A DNA stretch of 5,576 bases, from contig JAEWWQ010000436.1 in NCBI GenBank assembly GCA_023458855.1, forward strand, positions 1 to 5,576. The letters run 5' to 3'. Shown piece after piece: positions 1-5,576 of this stretch. Position numbers and translations under genes: made by a program. The stretch's first letter is position 1, and every line of letters starts with the position of its first letter. Under the pieces are notes generated by a model, which was not told where the DNA came from, did no database searches, and saw only the letters and a list, made by a program, of their open reading frames with translations. This DNA comes from Bacillota bacterium. GTDB lineage: Bacteria > Bacillota > Clostridia > Lachnospirales > Lachnospiraceae.

Positions 1-632
1 CTACTGAATAATGCACCCGGTATTTGTGTACGGAACTTCAGCTTTCTATTTGGCAGCCAGGAATACAGACAGGCAAACAGGAATGTCAAAACAACCCACA
101 CATATAAAAAGCGAAAGTGCATACTGAATTGCCAGAAATTTGAAAAGTCCGGTAGATTGGAAGATACAAAATCAGCAATTACATTACCAAAGACCATCAC
201 AAAGAGGAAAAATACAATAATACCCAACATAATGACCGTATAAAAAGCCGCTTGTATTCGAAGCAAAATATAATTTCTGGTTTCTTCCACCTTGTTTACC
301 AGATTAATTCCTCTTTTGATCGCCATGATTCCCTTTGCGGCAGACCACAATGTAATCAGTGCTGAAATTGATATTGCCGCCGGTGATTTATCATACACAT
401 CTTCTATAATACTAATAATCAGCGGTGCAATTGTATTCGGCAGGAGCTGACTCAGTACGTTCATCAGATCAGCTTCTGTCACCGGTGTATAAGGCAGGAT
501 CGAGCAAATTAACATTAGAATCGGAATTAATGACAAAAATAAAAAGTAAGCAGCACTGGAAGCAAGCGCGCTGATACTATTCCTATTTATTTCCTTCATA
601 AAAGCATTCATGATATTATATAAACGATACAT
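1..632 (-). CDS. YihY/virulence factor BrkB family membrane protein, 3' end cut by window edge
   Basis: The reading frame is open from an ATG at 632-630 to the left edge, giving 210 residues; YihY-family proteins are usually near 280-300, so the C-terminal quarter or so is missing. Hydrophobic segments lie near residues 27-47, 86-104, 129-151 and 175-192. The first carries the family-typical run AAYFLFLSLIPILML, and the hallmark LWSAxxG appears as LWSAAKG at 95-101, followed by a basic stretch (KRGINLVNK). The family (UPF0761, once misnamed ribonuclease BN) consists of polytopic inner-membrane proteins of uncertain function; a nuclease role is not supported for it. The start is favoured by AAGGGATG, with GGG 8 bases before the ATG. 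Only 15 bp separate it from the stop codon of the upstream SpoIID-domain gene, and the ribosome binding site directly follows that stop, so co-transcription and coupled translation are likely. The family call is firm; the cellular role is unknown. Confidence 0.9.
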   Translation of the reverse strand, partial: MYRLYNIMNAFMKEINRNSISALASSAAYFLFLSLIPILMLICSILPYTPVTEADLMNVLSQLLPNTIAPLIISIIEDVYDKSPAAISISALITLWSAAKGIMAIKRGINLVNKVEETRNYILLRIQAAFYTVIMLGIIVFFLFVMVFGNVIADFVSSNLPDFSNFWQFSMHFRFLYVWVVLTFLFACLYSWLPNRKLKFRTQIPGALFS

Positions 633-647
633 TCTATCATCCCTTTT

Positions 648-2975
648 TTAATAAATTGTGGAAATCTGGGTTCCTTCATAGAAAAAATTTACAATATCTT
701 CACAGGTATAACCTGTCATTGCCATATCTTTTGCTGCATTTTGTGACATTCCTACTCCGTGACCATATCCCCCACCAATAACAGAATATCCCACAACTCT
801 ATTTTTGTCCATAGTAGGTTGAATCATTGCAAAGGCACTTGGCAGCAAAATGGATGGACCACTTTCGCTCTGGTCTTGTTTGATTACCTTTGAAACCCCA
901 TCAGACAATACATATCTGATATTATATTCTGTCATTATCTTAAAAGAAGATTTACTTCCTTCTATTATAAGTTCACTGATAACACCTCCTTCATTTCGAG
1001 AGGCTACATAAATATTACAAATCTCTCCAATCTTCTCAATATCCTTACTTTCAAAAACATCTTCCTTCGTTTCTGTCAGAATCAAATCCGGGTTGGCCTG
1101 ATATCTTTCTTTTAACCGAGTCAATATCGTATCTGGATTCAGCTTTTCAACCGTATATTTCCATCGGTACCAGCCTTCCTCACTTTCAAAGTCAGCGTCA
1201 TTCTTCGTCGTTATATAGGCCTCAAACGCCTCTTCAGAAAGCATAGTTTCATTTTCATCCTGTTCGTCACTATTAATATGTTTTGCCTGTAAATACGGAA
1301 AATCTGACTTTTCATTTCCACTCCATATACACGCATTTGTACCATATCCGCAGGAAGTGGAATAGTAATAGGCACCTGCTAATTCCTCCCCAAAACGCAG
1401 TATTTCTCCTTTTGTGGCATTTACAGCATCTGTTGTTGCCGCTTCCTCATTTATATTATGATATACTTGATAACTTGTGCTGTCATCCACATGTGCGCCA
1501 TACTCGGAAAGTCCCGCGTGCAGCATTGATTTATATGCATATGTTCTTGCACATATAGCCTGTGCCCGCAAAGCTTCTTCCGGATACGATGCCGGCATTT
1601 CGCTGGGCACAACCGCATATAAATATTCTTCTAATAAGAGTTCATTTGTTATGACATATCCTTCTTCTCTCTTCTCAATCTCCAGGGTTCCCCTATATTC
1701 AGGAGTCCCAGATGCCCTCTTAATACTTGAAATTTGTATTCTTGCAGACAAAGCAGAGGGATTCACGTAGATTCTTTCTCCATCCTGCAACCCCAAATCT
1801 TCTATCTGTAATATTTCAGAAGGTTCATAAATTTTTTTTTCCTCATTATAACTTACTTCATATTCAGAATCCGCTGTTAATGTTACCGTATCATGAAGTA
1901 TTCCCTTATATTCAGAATTGCACAATAATACTCTTATATTTTGCATATCTCCGTCTTTCGTAATAAGTGCGGCACATATTTCTCCATCTTCCATTACAAA
2001 ATCCGTAAATTGATATCCAATCACAATATCTGCAATTGTTTCTTCCTGCAATACCCCATGTATTTTATATGTATTCATTTTTGAAGATATTGAAATACTT
2101 TCTTTTCCTTCTAAGACAAGTGTCTTAGAATTTTTATCAATTCGAATTACCTTTCCGCTTAATTTTTCCTTTTTACTCTTACTCTCAACAATTTTTCCGT
2201 CCTGAATCTGAATATCCGCAATCTGCTCTGTCTCACCGGATCCTTCCATTCGAATAATATGCTGCTTATATAAAAAAGTAACTTCAGCTTTTTCTGCACT
2301 TTTTATCCAGATATTATATAATGTTATCCTATTTTCTTTTTCTTCAAATTTGTAGTCATCATTTTCTTCATAAATAGAATTCTGTTCCTTATAATTATCC
2401 AATTCCGCATTCCTTATTGCAAGTAATCGGTCTTCACATAAATACACCTGTATAGGACTTTTAGCATCACTGCATATCTGATGTTCATCTTTATATTCTA
2501 TTCCATCTAATGAAAACAGGATATTTTCATCCAGAGTACTTCCATCTTCCCTTTCTACTGCTTTCCCTCTTGCAATTATCATAATTGTCTTTTTTTGAAT
2601 GCTATTTTTTGTATCATAAAATTCAAGTAATTTATCATACGTATCATACCAGGTTTCTTTTTCTACATACTTATCTTCAGGATCTGTATCCTGTATATCA
2701 GTAAGATGTTCACCCTTGTCTACATATTTTATAATTGCAAGATATGTTTTATAAGAAAGGTACTCGTAATCCGATTTCAGGATTTTTTCTATTTCGTCAC
2801 TCTCGCTTTTCTTTAATTCTGTTAGCAGAACTTTTACATCTGCAACCGGAATATATTCTTTCTCTATACTATGTAAAGATGTGTTTCTTAGTTCCCCCAA
2901 TACAATAAGAATCAGTATCAGGATACCAATTATTATCATACTTAACTTCATGTATAATCTTTTTGATTTTTCCAT
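648..2975 (-). CDS. Membrane-anchored SpoIID/LytB-domain protein with long N-terminal extension
   Basis: This is a complete 775-residue protein. A short basic N-terminus and one hydrophobic helix (about residues 9-27) predict a signal anchor with the rest outside the membrane. Residues about 30-400 are charged, rich in Glu, Lys and Tyr, and not recognised by me. The SpoIID domain occupies roughly 400-775. It includes VVPSEMP (455-461), where E459 matches the catalytic glutamate of SpoIID, then the helix ALRAQAICARTYAYK, DSTSYQVY (498-505), the STSCGYGTNAC segment (539-549), and the C-terminal signature GGGYGHGVGMSQ (734-745) ending in FFYEGT. SpoIID is a lytic transglycosylase that cuts peptide-stripped glycan strands during engulfment in sporulation; LytB/amidase-enhancer relatives share the fold. 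At 775 residues it is over twice the length of classical SpoIID (about 340), so it is a paralogue rather than spoIID itself. The ATG has a weak, close GGGGG only 3 bases upstream. It is followed 15 bp later by the YihY-family gene. A peptidoglycan-cleaving role is inferred from the domain only. Confidence 0.88.
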   Translation of the reverse strand: MEKSKRLYMKLSMIIIGILILILIVLGELRNTSLHSIEKEYIPVADVKVLLTELKKSESDEIEKILKSDYEYLSYKTYLAIIKYVDKGEHLTDIQDTDPEDKYVEKETWYDTYDKLLEFYDTKNSIQKKTIMIIARGKAVEREDGSTLDENILFSLDGIEYKDEHQICSDAKSPIQVYLCEDRLLAIRNAELDNYKEQNSIYEENDDYKFEEKENRITLYNIWIKSAEKAEVTFLYKQHIIRMEGSGETEQIADIQIQDGKIVESKSKKEKLSGKVIRIDKNSKTLVLEGKESISISSKMNTYKIHGVLQEETIADIVIGYQFTDFVMEDGEICAALITKDGDMQNIRVLLCNSEYKGILHDTVTLTADSEYEVSYNEEKKIYEPSEILQIEDLGLQDGERIYVNPSALSARIQISSIKRASGTPEYRGTLEIEKREEGYVITNELLLEEYLYAVVPSEMPASYPEEALRAQAICARTYAYKSMLHAGLSEYGAHVDDSTSYQVYHNINEEAATTDAVNATKGEILRFGEELAGAYYYSTSCGYGTNACIWSGNEKSDFPYLQAKHINSDEQDENETMLSEEAFEAYITTKNDADFESEEGWYRWKYTVEKLNPDTILTRLKERYQANPDLILTETKEDVFESKDIEKIGEICNIYVASRNEGGVISELIIEGSKSSFKIMTEYNIRYVLSDGVSKVIKQDQSESGPSILLPSAFAMIQPTMDKNRVVGYSVIGGGYGHGVGMSQNAAKDMAMTGYTCEDIVNFFYEGTQISTIY

Positions 2976-3020
2976 AGGCCCCCATATTTCACTTTAATTA
3001 AATAATAAAAAATGTCATAT

Positions 3021-3048
3021 AAAAAAGCAGCCTTTCGGCTGCTTTTTT
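3021..3048 (-). terminator. Intrinsic terminator of the small-RNA transcript
   Basis: On the minus strand a six-pair GC-rich stem GCAGCC/GGCTGC with a GAAA tetraloop is flanked by A6 before and T6 after, a textbook rho-independent terminator. It ends the promoter-driven RNA that starts near 3258 and lies only 45 bp before the ATG of the SpoIID-domain gene. The hairpin is symmetrical (A6 and T6 on both sides) and could work on the plus strand, but no plus-strand gene is seen to use it. Confidence 0.92.
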
Positions 3049-3059
3049 CTTTTGTACCA

Positions 3060-3076
3060 CCAAAATATACTTTTGG
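3060..3076 (-). other. Small hairpin in the 3' trailer of the small RNA
   Basis: The minus-strand sequence CCAAAA-GTATA-TTTTGG forms a perfect six-pair, AT-rich stem with a five-base loop. It lies between the closing stem of the 6S-like RNA (ending near 3083) and the terminator (from 3048). It could mark the 3' processing boundary or be a leftover trailer element; no function can be assigned from sequence. Confidence 0.5.
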
Positions 3077-3082
3077 TCTATT

Positions 3083-3258
3083 CCCCAAAATGACGGTTCT
3101 TGTCTTTTGACTCCTAGCTAATGCTAGGTGGGTGACCGCAACCAATACTTCTGCCTTCCCCTGCATAATGGGGGCTTGACATCCATACGGTGATGTAGGA
3201 ATCCCGTTTAAAGTAACTGTAGGTTCAAAACAACAAGAATTATCGTTCATTTCAGGTT
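3083..3258 (-). ncRNA. ssrS: Probable 6S RNA
   Basis: This is a stand-alone non-coding transcript with its own promoter (3265-3293) and terminator (3021-3048). The predicted start is the A near 3258, seven bases after the -10 box. The first bases pair with the far end. The core is TTCTTGT..TTTTGA (3239-3225) with TCAAAAGACAAGAA (3110-3097), and the stem extends outward as CCTGAAATGA (3256-3247) with TCATTTTGGGG (3093-3083), with small bulges. Inside lies an open region starting with ACCTACAGTTACTTTAAA, a perfect hairpin CCTAGC-ATTA-GCTAGG (3113-3128) on the 3' side, and an apical arm with GCC-CCC/GGG-GGC (3153-3175). A long closing stem, a central bubble with a small 3'-side helix, an apical arm and about 176 nt are the architecture of 6S RNA, which binds the housekeeping RNA polymerase holoenzyme and mimics an open promoter. 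The identification rests on hand-drawn structure and remembered resemblance to clostridial 6S, not a covariance search. An unrelated structured sRNA is the alternative. Confidence 0.72.
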
Positions 3259-3264
3259 AGTTAT

Positions 3265-3293
3265 ATTATATCCAATTACCTATATTTTTACAA
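3265..3293 (-). promoter_or_regulatory. Sigma-A-type promoter of the small RNA
   Basis: Reading the minus strand, TTGTAA (3293-3288) is separated by exactly 17 bp from a perfect TATAAT (3270-3265). The predicted start is near 3258, which coincides with the outermost base pairs of the RNA closing stem. This is the strongest promoter visible in the window and fits a constitutive, well-expressed RNA. The 100 bp between the dbpA stop codon and the RNA start hold nothing else I can identify. Confidence 0.85.
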
Positions 3294-3358
3294 CCCCTTG
3301 CTATAATTCTTTCATTAACATATCTTGGTAAACACTATTACATTCGAAGAAAAAATTC

Positions 3359-4804
3359 TTATCTCCTGCTAATCCTTACTTTTCTCAACTTCCCCTTGAT
3401 TGGTTTCTCCTGTAAAATAGTAACTACCATCTGTCCTTTTCCATTTAAAATTTCAACATAAGTCAGACTATCCCTGATATCGATAATCCCGATGTCGCGA
3501 TCTGTCATTCCCTCAATACTGCACAGGGTTCCAACAATATCTCCTGCACGCATTTTGGATTTTTTTCCACCACCAATAGATAATCTGGTAATCGTCTTCT
3601 GGAACCCTGCACCTTTTCTCTTCTGTATAATAATTTTTTCTTTTTGTCTTTCCCAAAAAAGTGTTTCATCCCAGATTTCTTTATCATAACGATGAATTTT
3701 CTGCCCAATATACATCTCAACAGTATTTTGCATTTTCTTCTCGTCTGGCTGTATCAAGCTGATTGCTTTCCCAAACGCACCATTTCTTGCAGTCCTTCCT
3801 ATGCGATGAACATAGGTCTCTTTCCCTGTTGGGAAATCATAATTAAATACATGTGTAATTCCCGAAAAATCAACTCCTCTTGCTGCAACATCTGTTGCTA
3901 TCAGATAATGAAACTTACCGTCTCTAAAGTCATCTATCGTCTGCAACCGTTCCTTTTGTTCCAGCTCACCATGCAGTACACCACACCGTATTTTATTTCT
4001 TTTCAATTTTTGAAATAATGTATTTGCCATTTCTCTGGTCGCGCAGAAAATAATACAGTTATTTGGATTTTCATCCATTAATATTCTTAGAAATAATTTA
4101 TATTTATCTTCTTTTTCAACTTCGACATATTCCTGTATTATTTGTTCTACTGTCTGTTTATCAGATTCCAGCAAAATATGAACCGGATTATGCATATAAG
4201 TTTGAATCAATGCCGTCAGATGTTCGCCAAGTGTAGCTGAAAAAAGCATCTTAACGCACTTATCCTGTAACAATTCCATTATCTTATTTACTTCATCAAA
4301 AAATCCCATATCCAGCATCAGATCCGCTTCATCTATCACAAGGAATCTGACATTGGAAAGATTTAAATTTTCTTTTCTTACATGATCCATAATGCGTCCT
4401 GGTGTTCCTACCACAATATGAGACTTTTGCTTCAACGTCAATGCCTGCTTATCAACTGGCATTCCACCAAATACAACCGGTACTTTTAGCCTCTTATGTC
4501 TTCCGATATGGAACACTTCTTCCTTCACCTGTACTGCCAATTCTCTTGTAGGTTCCAGTATAAGAGCCTGCGGAGCATATTCTTCCCAGTTCACCATCTC
4601 ACAGATCGGAATCGCAAAAGCTGCTGTCTTTCCACTTCCCGTCTGCGATTTTGCTACGATATCACATTTTTGTAATGCAATCGGTATCACTTCTTCCTGT
4701 ATTCTGGTCGGTTCCTGATATCCTAAAACAGAAAGCGAACTAATAATTTCTTCTGATATGGCAAACTGATGAAATTGATTTTTAAACATACTGTTTTTAT
4801 CCAT
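3359..4804 (-). CDS. dbpA: ATP-dependent RNA helicase DbpA/YxiN (DEAD-box)
   Basis: This is a complete 481-residue DEAD-box helicase. All core motifs are present: a Q motif with RIQ at 34-36, motif I AKSQTGSGKT (51-60), Ia PTRELA (85-90), Ib TPGR (134-137), II DEAD (158-161), III SAT (189-191), IV IIFC (251-254), V ATDVAARGVD (303-312) and VI HRIGRTAR (333-340). After a basic linker (about 385-405), residues about 406-481 match the DbpA-type RRM-like C-terminal domain (SIGGGKKSKMRAGDIVGTL, then DRDIGIIDI). Length agrees with B. subtilis YxiN (479) and E. coli DbpA (457). That domain binds hairpin 92 of 23S rRNA and directs the ATPase to large-subunit assembly in the cytoplasm. The ATG is preceded by ATAGGA, leaving nine bases between AGGA and the start. 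The gene begins about 20 bp after the terminator of the PEPCK-like gene, with no room for a complete promoter in that gap, and no convincing terminator follows its stop codon. Confidence 0.95.
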   Translation of the reverse strand: MDKNSMFKNQFHQFAISEEIISSLSVLGYQEPTRIQEEVIPIALQKCDIVAKSQTGSGKTAAFAIPICEMVNWEEYAPQALILEPTRELAVQVKEEVFHIGRHKRLKVPVVFGGMPVDKQALTLKQKSHIVVGTPGRIMDHVRKENLNLSNVRFLVIDEADLMLDMGFFDEVNKIMELLQDKCVKMLFSATLGEHLTALIQTYMHNPVHILLESDKQTVEQIIQEYVEVEKEDKYKLFLRILMDENPNNCIIFCATREMANTLFQKLKRNKIRCGVLHGELEQKERLQTIDDFRDGKFHYLIATDVAARGVDFSGITHVFNYDFPTGKETYVHRIGRTARNGAFGKAISLIQPDEKKMQNTVEMYIGQKIHRYDKEIWDETLFWERQKEKIIIQKRKGAGFQKTITRLSIGGGKKSKMRAGDIVGTLCSIEGMTDRDIGIIDIRDSLTYVEILNGKGQMVVTILQEKPIKGKLRKVRISRR

Positions 4805-4825
4805 TTTATATTTTCCTATAACCTT

Positions 4826-4854
4826 AAAACAGCGGCAGAAAAATCTGCCGCTGT
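4826..4854 (-). terminator. Intrinsic terminator after the PEPCK-like gene
   Basis: On the minus strand an 11-bp perfect inverted repeat ACAGCGGCAGA/TCTGCCGCTGT closes a four-T loop and is followed by a short T run (TTTT, partly in the stem) before AAGG. The stem is strong but the T tract is short, so termination may be incomplete. It lies about 25 bp downstream of the PEPCK-like stop codon and ends about 20 bp before the dbpA start, so any read-through would supply dbpA transcription. Confidence 0.85.
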
Positions 4855-4879
4855 CCTGTTAGCATTCAACTAAGCTGAA

Positions 4880-5576
4880 TTAAAGTGTATTTGCCTGTTC
4901 AACAACTTTCTTAAGCGCTGCTTCAGCATCTTCAGGAAGTTTGTCATATCCGCCTTTTGCTGTTGCGAATTTTTCAACTGCATTTACACGATCCTGCATA
5001 CGAGCCTTTAATTGTTCTGCATATGCTTTGTCTGATAAATCAGGAACAAATCCTTCCCAATCCATGATCTCGATGTCTTCGAATGGTCCCCATTGTTTGA
5101 AGGAAGCTTTTCCTTCAACGATAGTTTCAAGAATACCTAATGTATCTTTAGGCTGTACTTTCTTGCCCATGAAATCGCCTGTGTTAATGATGTAGCAATC
5201 TACATTTTTATCACCAACTAATTTTTTGAATTTCTCATAGTCATTAGCTAATGGGTAAGTTCTGAATGGGTTAGCATAAGGTACAATACGAAGTGCATTT
5301 AAATCTGTACCGGCAGCAACACGTTCTGCTGTAGAAGTCTTTGTAGCAAGTGTTGCACCCATAACTGATGCCAAAGAAGCACCTTTCAATTTTACTACTG
5401 GTGGAATTGTAGGATCTTTCATAATCCAGAAGATTGCATTAACTGGAGCGTCAATCTTATCAACACGGTTTGGAGACCACAATTTTGATTTGATGGCACG
5501 TCCGTTACCATTTCTGATATCTTCTGTTACTAATTGAATTTTTCCTTCGTCATCCAATGTTGCTGAACAGTTCTGT
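4880..5576 (-). CDS. Phosphoenolpyruvate carboxykinase-like protein, C-terminal part (5' end cut by window edge)
   Basis: The frame is open to the right edge, so the visible 231 residues are the C-terminal part of a longer protein; the true start lies outside. A TTG at 5557-5555 is internal, because the frame continues upstream as QNCSAT. Several blocks line up in order with the C-terminal half of ATP-dependent PEPCK (PckA, oxaloacetate + ATP to PEP + CO2 + ADP): NAIFWIMKDPTIPPVVKL with the NIIFLT..PPVxKL block, GATLATKTSTAERV with the GYTAKxAGTERG block, ANPF with GAPF, and YIINTG with the LVNTG block. The match is distant: the usual GGPYGxGxR after NTG is replaced by DFMGKKV. Nucleotide-binding motifs would lie upstream and cannot be checked. 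It may belong to a PEPCK-related family such as DUF4914 rather than classical PckA; that attribution is from memory. Six of eight visible arginines are CGT, consistent with high expression. A hairpin terminator follows. Confidence 0.68.
   Translation of the reverse strand, partial: QNCSATLDDEGKIQLVTEDIRNGNGRAIKSKLWSPNRVDKIDAPVNAIFWIMKDPTIPPVVKLKGASLASVMGATLATKTSTAERVAAGTDLNALRIVPYANPFRTYPLANDYEKFKKLVGDKNVDCYIINTGDFMGKKVQPKDTLGILETIVEGKASFKQWGPFEDIEIMDWEGFVPDLSDKAYAEQLKARMQDRVNAVEKFATAKGGYDKLPEDAEAALKKVVEQANTL

Noticed and set aside
1283..1963. Three overlapping plus-strand frames of 78 to 97 codons opposite the SpoIID-domain gene
   Set aside because: They are antisense shadows within the conserved SpoIID domain and adjacent coding sequence, with no family resemblance.
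3021..3048. Use of the symmetrical hairpin as a bidirectional terminator
   Set aside because: The shape would allow it, but no plus-strand gene or transcript approaching it from the left is supported.
3054..3061. GGTGGTAC just before the terminator, recalling the T-box GGGTGGTACCGCG motif
   Set aside because: No specifier stem or full antiterminator is present, and the downstream gene is not an aminoacyl-tRNA or amino-acid gene. The upstream region is explained by the closed 6S-like fold.
2948..3250. A 100-codon minus-strand reading frame covering the small-RNA region and overlapping the start of the SpoIID-domain gene
   Set aside because: It runs through the 6S-like structure and straight across the intrinsic terminator, has no ribosome binding site, and its product resembles no protein I know. 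Stem pairing explains the sequence better than coding.
3644..4018. A 124-codon plus-strand frame opposite dbpA
   Set aside because: It lies wholly antisense to a strongly conserved helicase gene, has no recognisable domain, and is a shadow of the coding strand.
5555..5557. TTG as the start codon of the PEPCK-like gene
   Set aside because: The frame stays open upstream to the window edge, and the block homology to PEPCK requires a much longer N-terminal part, so the TTG is an internal leucine.

Overview
The window is AT-rich and low-GC. All supported genes lie on the minus strand, so reading from the right edge to the left follows the direction of transcription. A DbpA/YxiN-type DEAD-box helicase, a large membrane-anchored SpoIID-domain protein, a YihY-family membrane protein and a probable 6S RNA together suggest an endospore-lineage Firmicute, most likely class Clostridia. 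My guess is Lachnospiraceae, from overall protein character only; this is an inference.

Layout, in transcription order. (1) 5576-4880: C-terminal part of a phosphoenolpyruvate-carboxykinase-like protein, cut by the right edge and followed by a strong hairpin terminator (4826-4854). (2) 4804-3359: a complete DEAD-box RNA helicase with all core motifs and a C-terminal DbpA-type RNA-binding domain (dbpA), starting only about 20 bp after that terminator. (3) 3293-3021: a stand-alone small-RNA unit with a near-consensus sigma-A promoter (TTGTAA, 17 bp, TATAAT), a structured RNA of roughly 175 nt best explained as 6S RNA, a small trailer hairpin and a textbook intrinsic terminator. (4) 2975-648: a 775-residue protein with one N-terminal membrane anchor, about 400 residues I do not recognise, and a complete SpoIID/LytB domain. 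(5) 632-1: a YihY/BrkB-family membrane protein, cut by the left edge. Its ribosome binding site directly follows the stop codon of the SpoIID-domain gene, so these two genes look co-transcribed.

The genes do not form one obvious pathway. PEPCK-like enzyme, ribosome-assembly helicase and 6S RNA are housekeeping or growth-phase functions. The SpoIID-domain and YihY proteins form a separate envelope-related pair. No mobile element, CRISPR array, tRNA, rRNA or repeat family was seen, and no gene-free stretch exceeds about 300 bp. I found no convincing new multi-gene system. The points most worth a second look are the 6S RNA candidate, the long unknown N-terminal part of the SpoIID-domain protein and its coupling to yihY, and the divergent PEPCK-like sequence.
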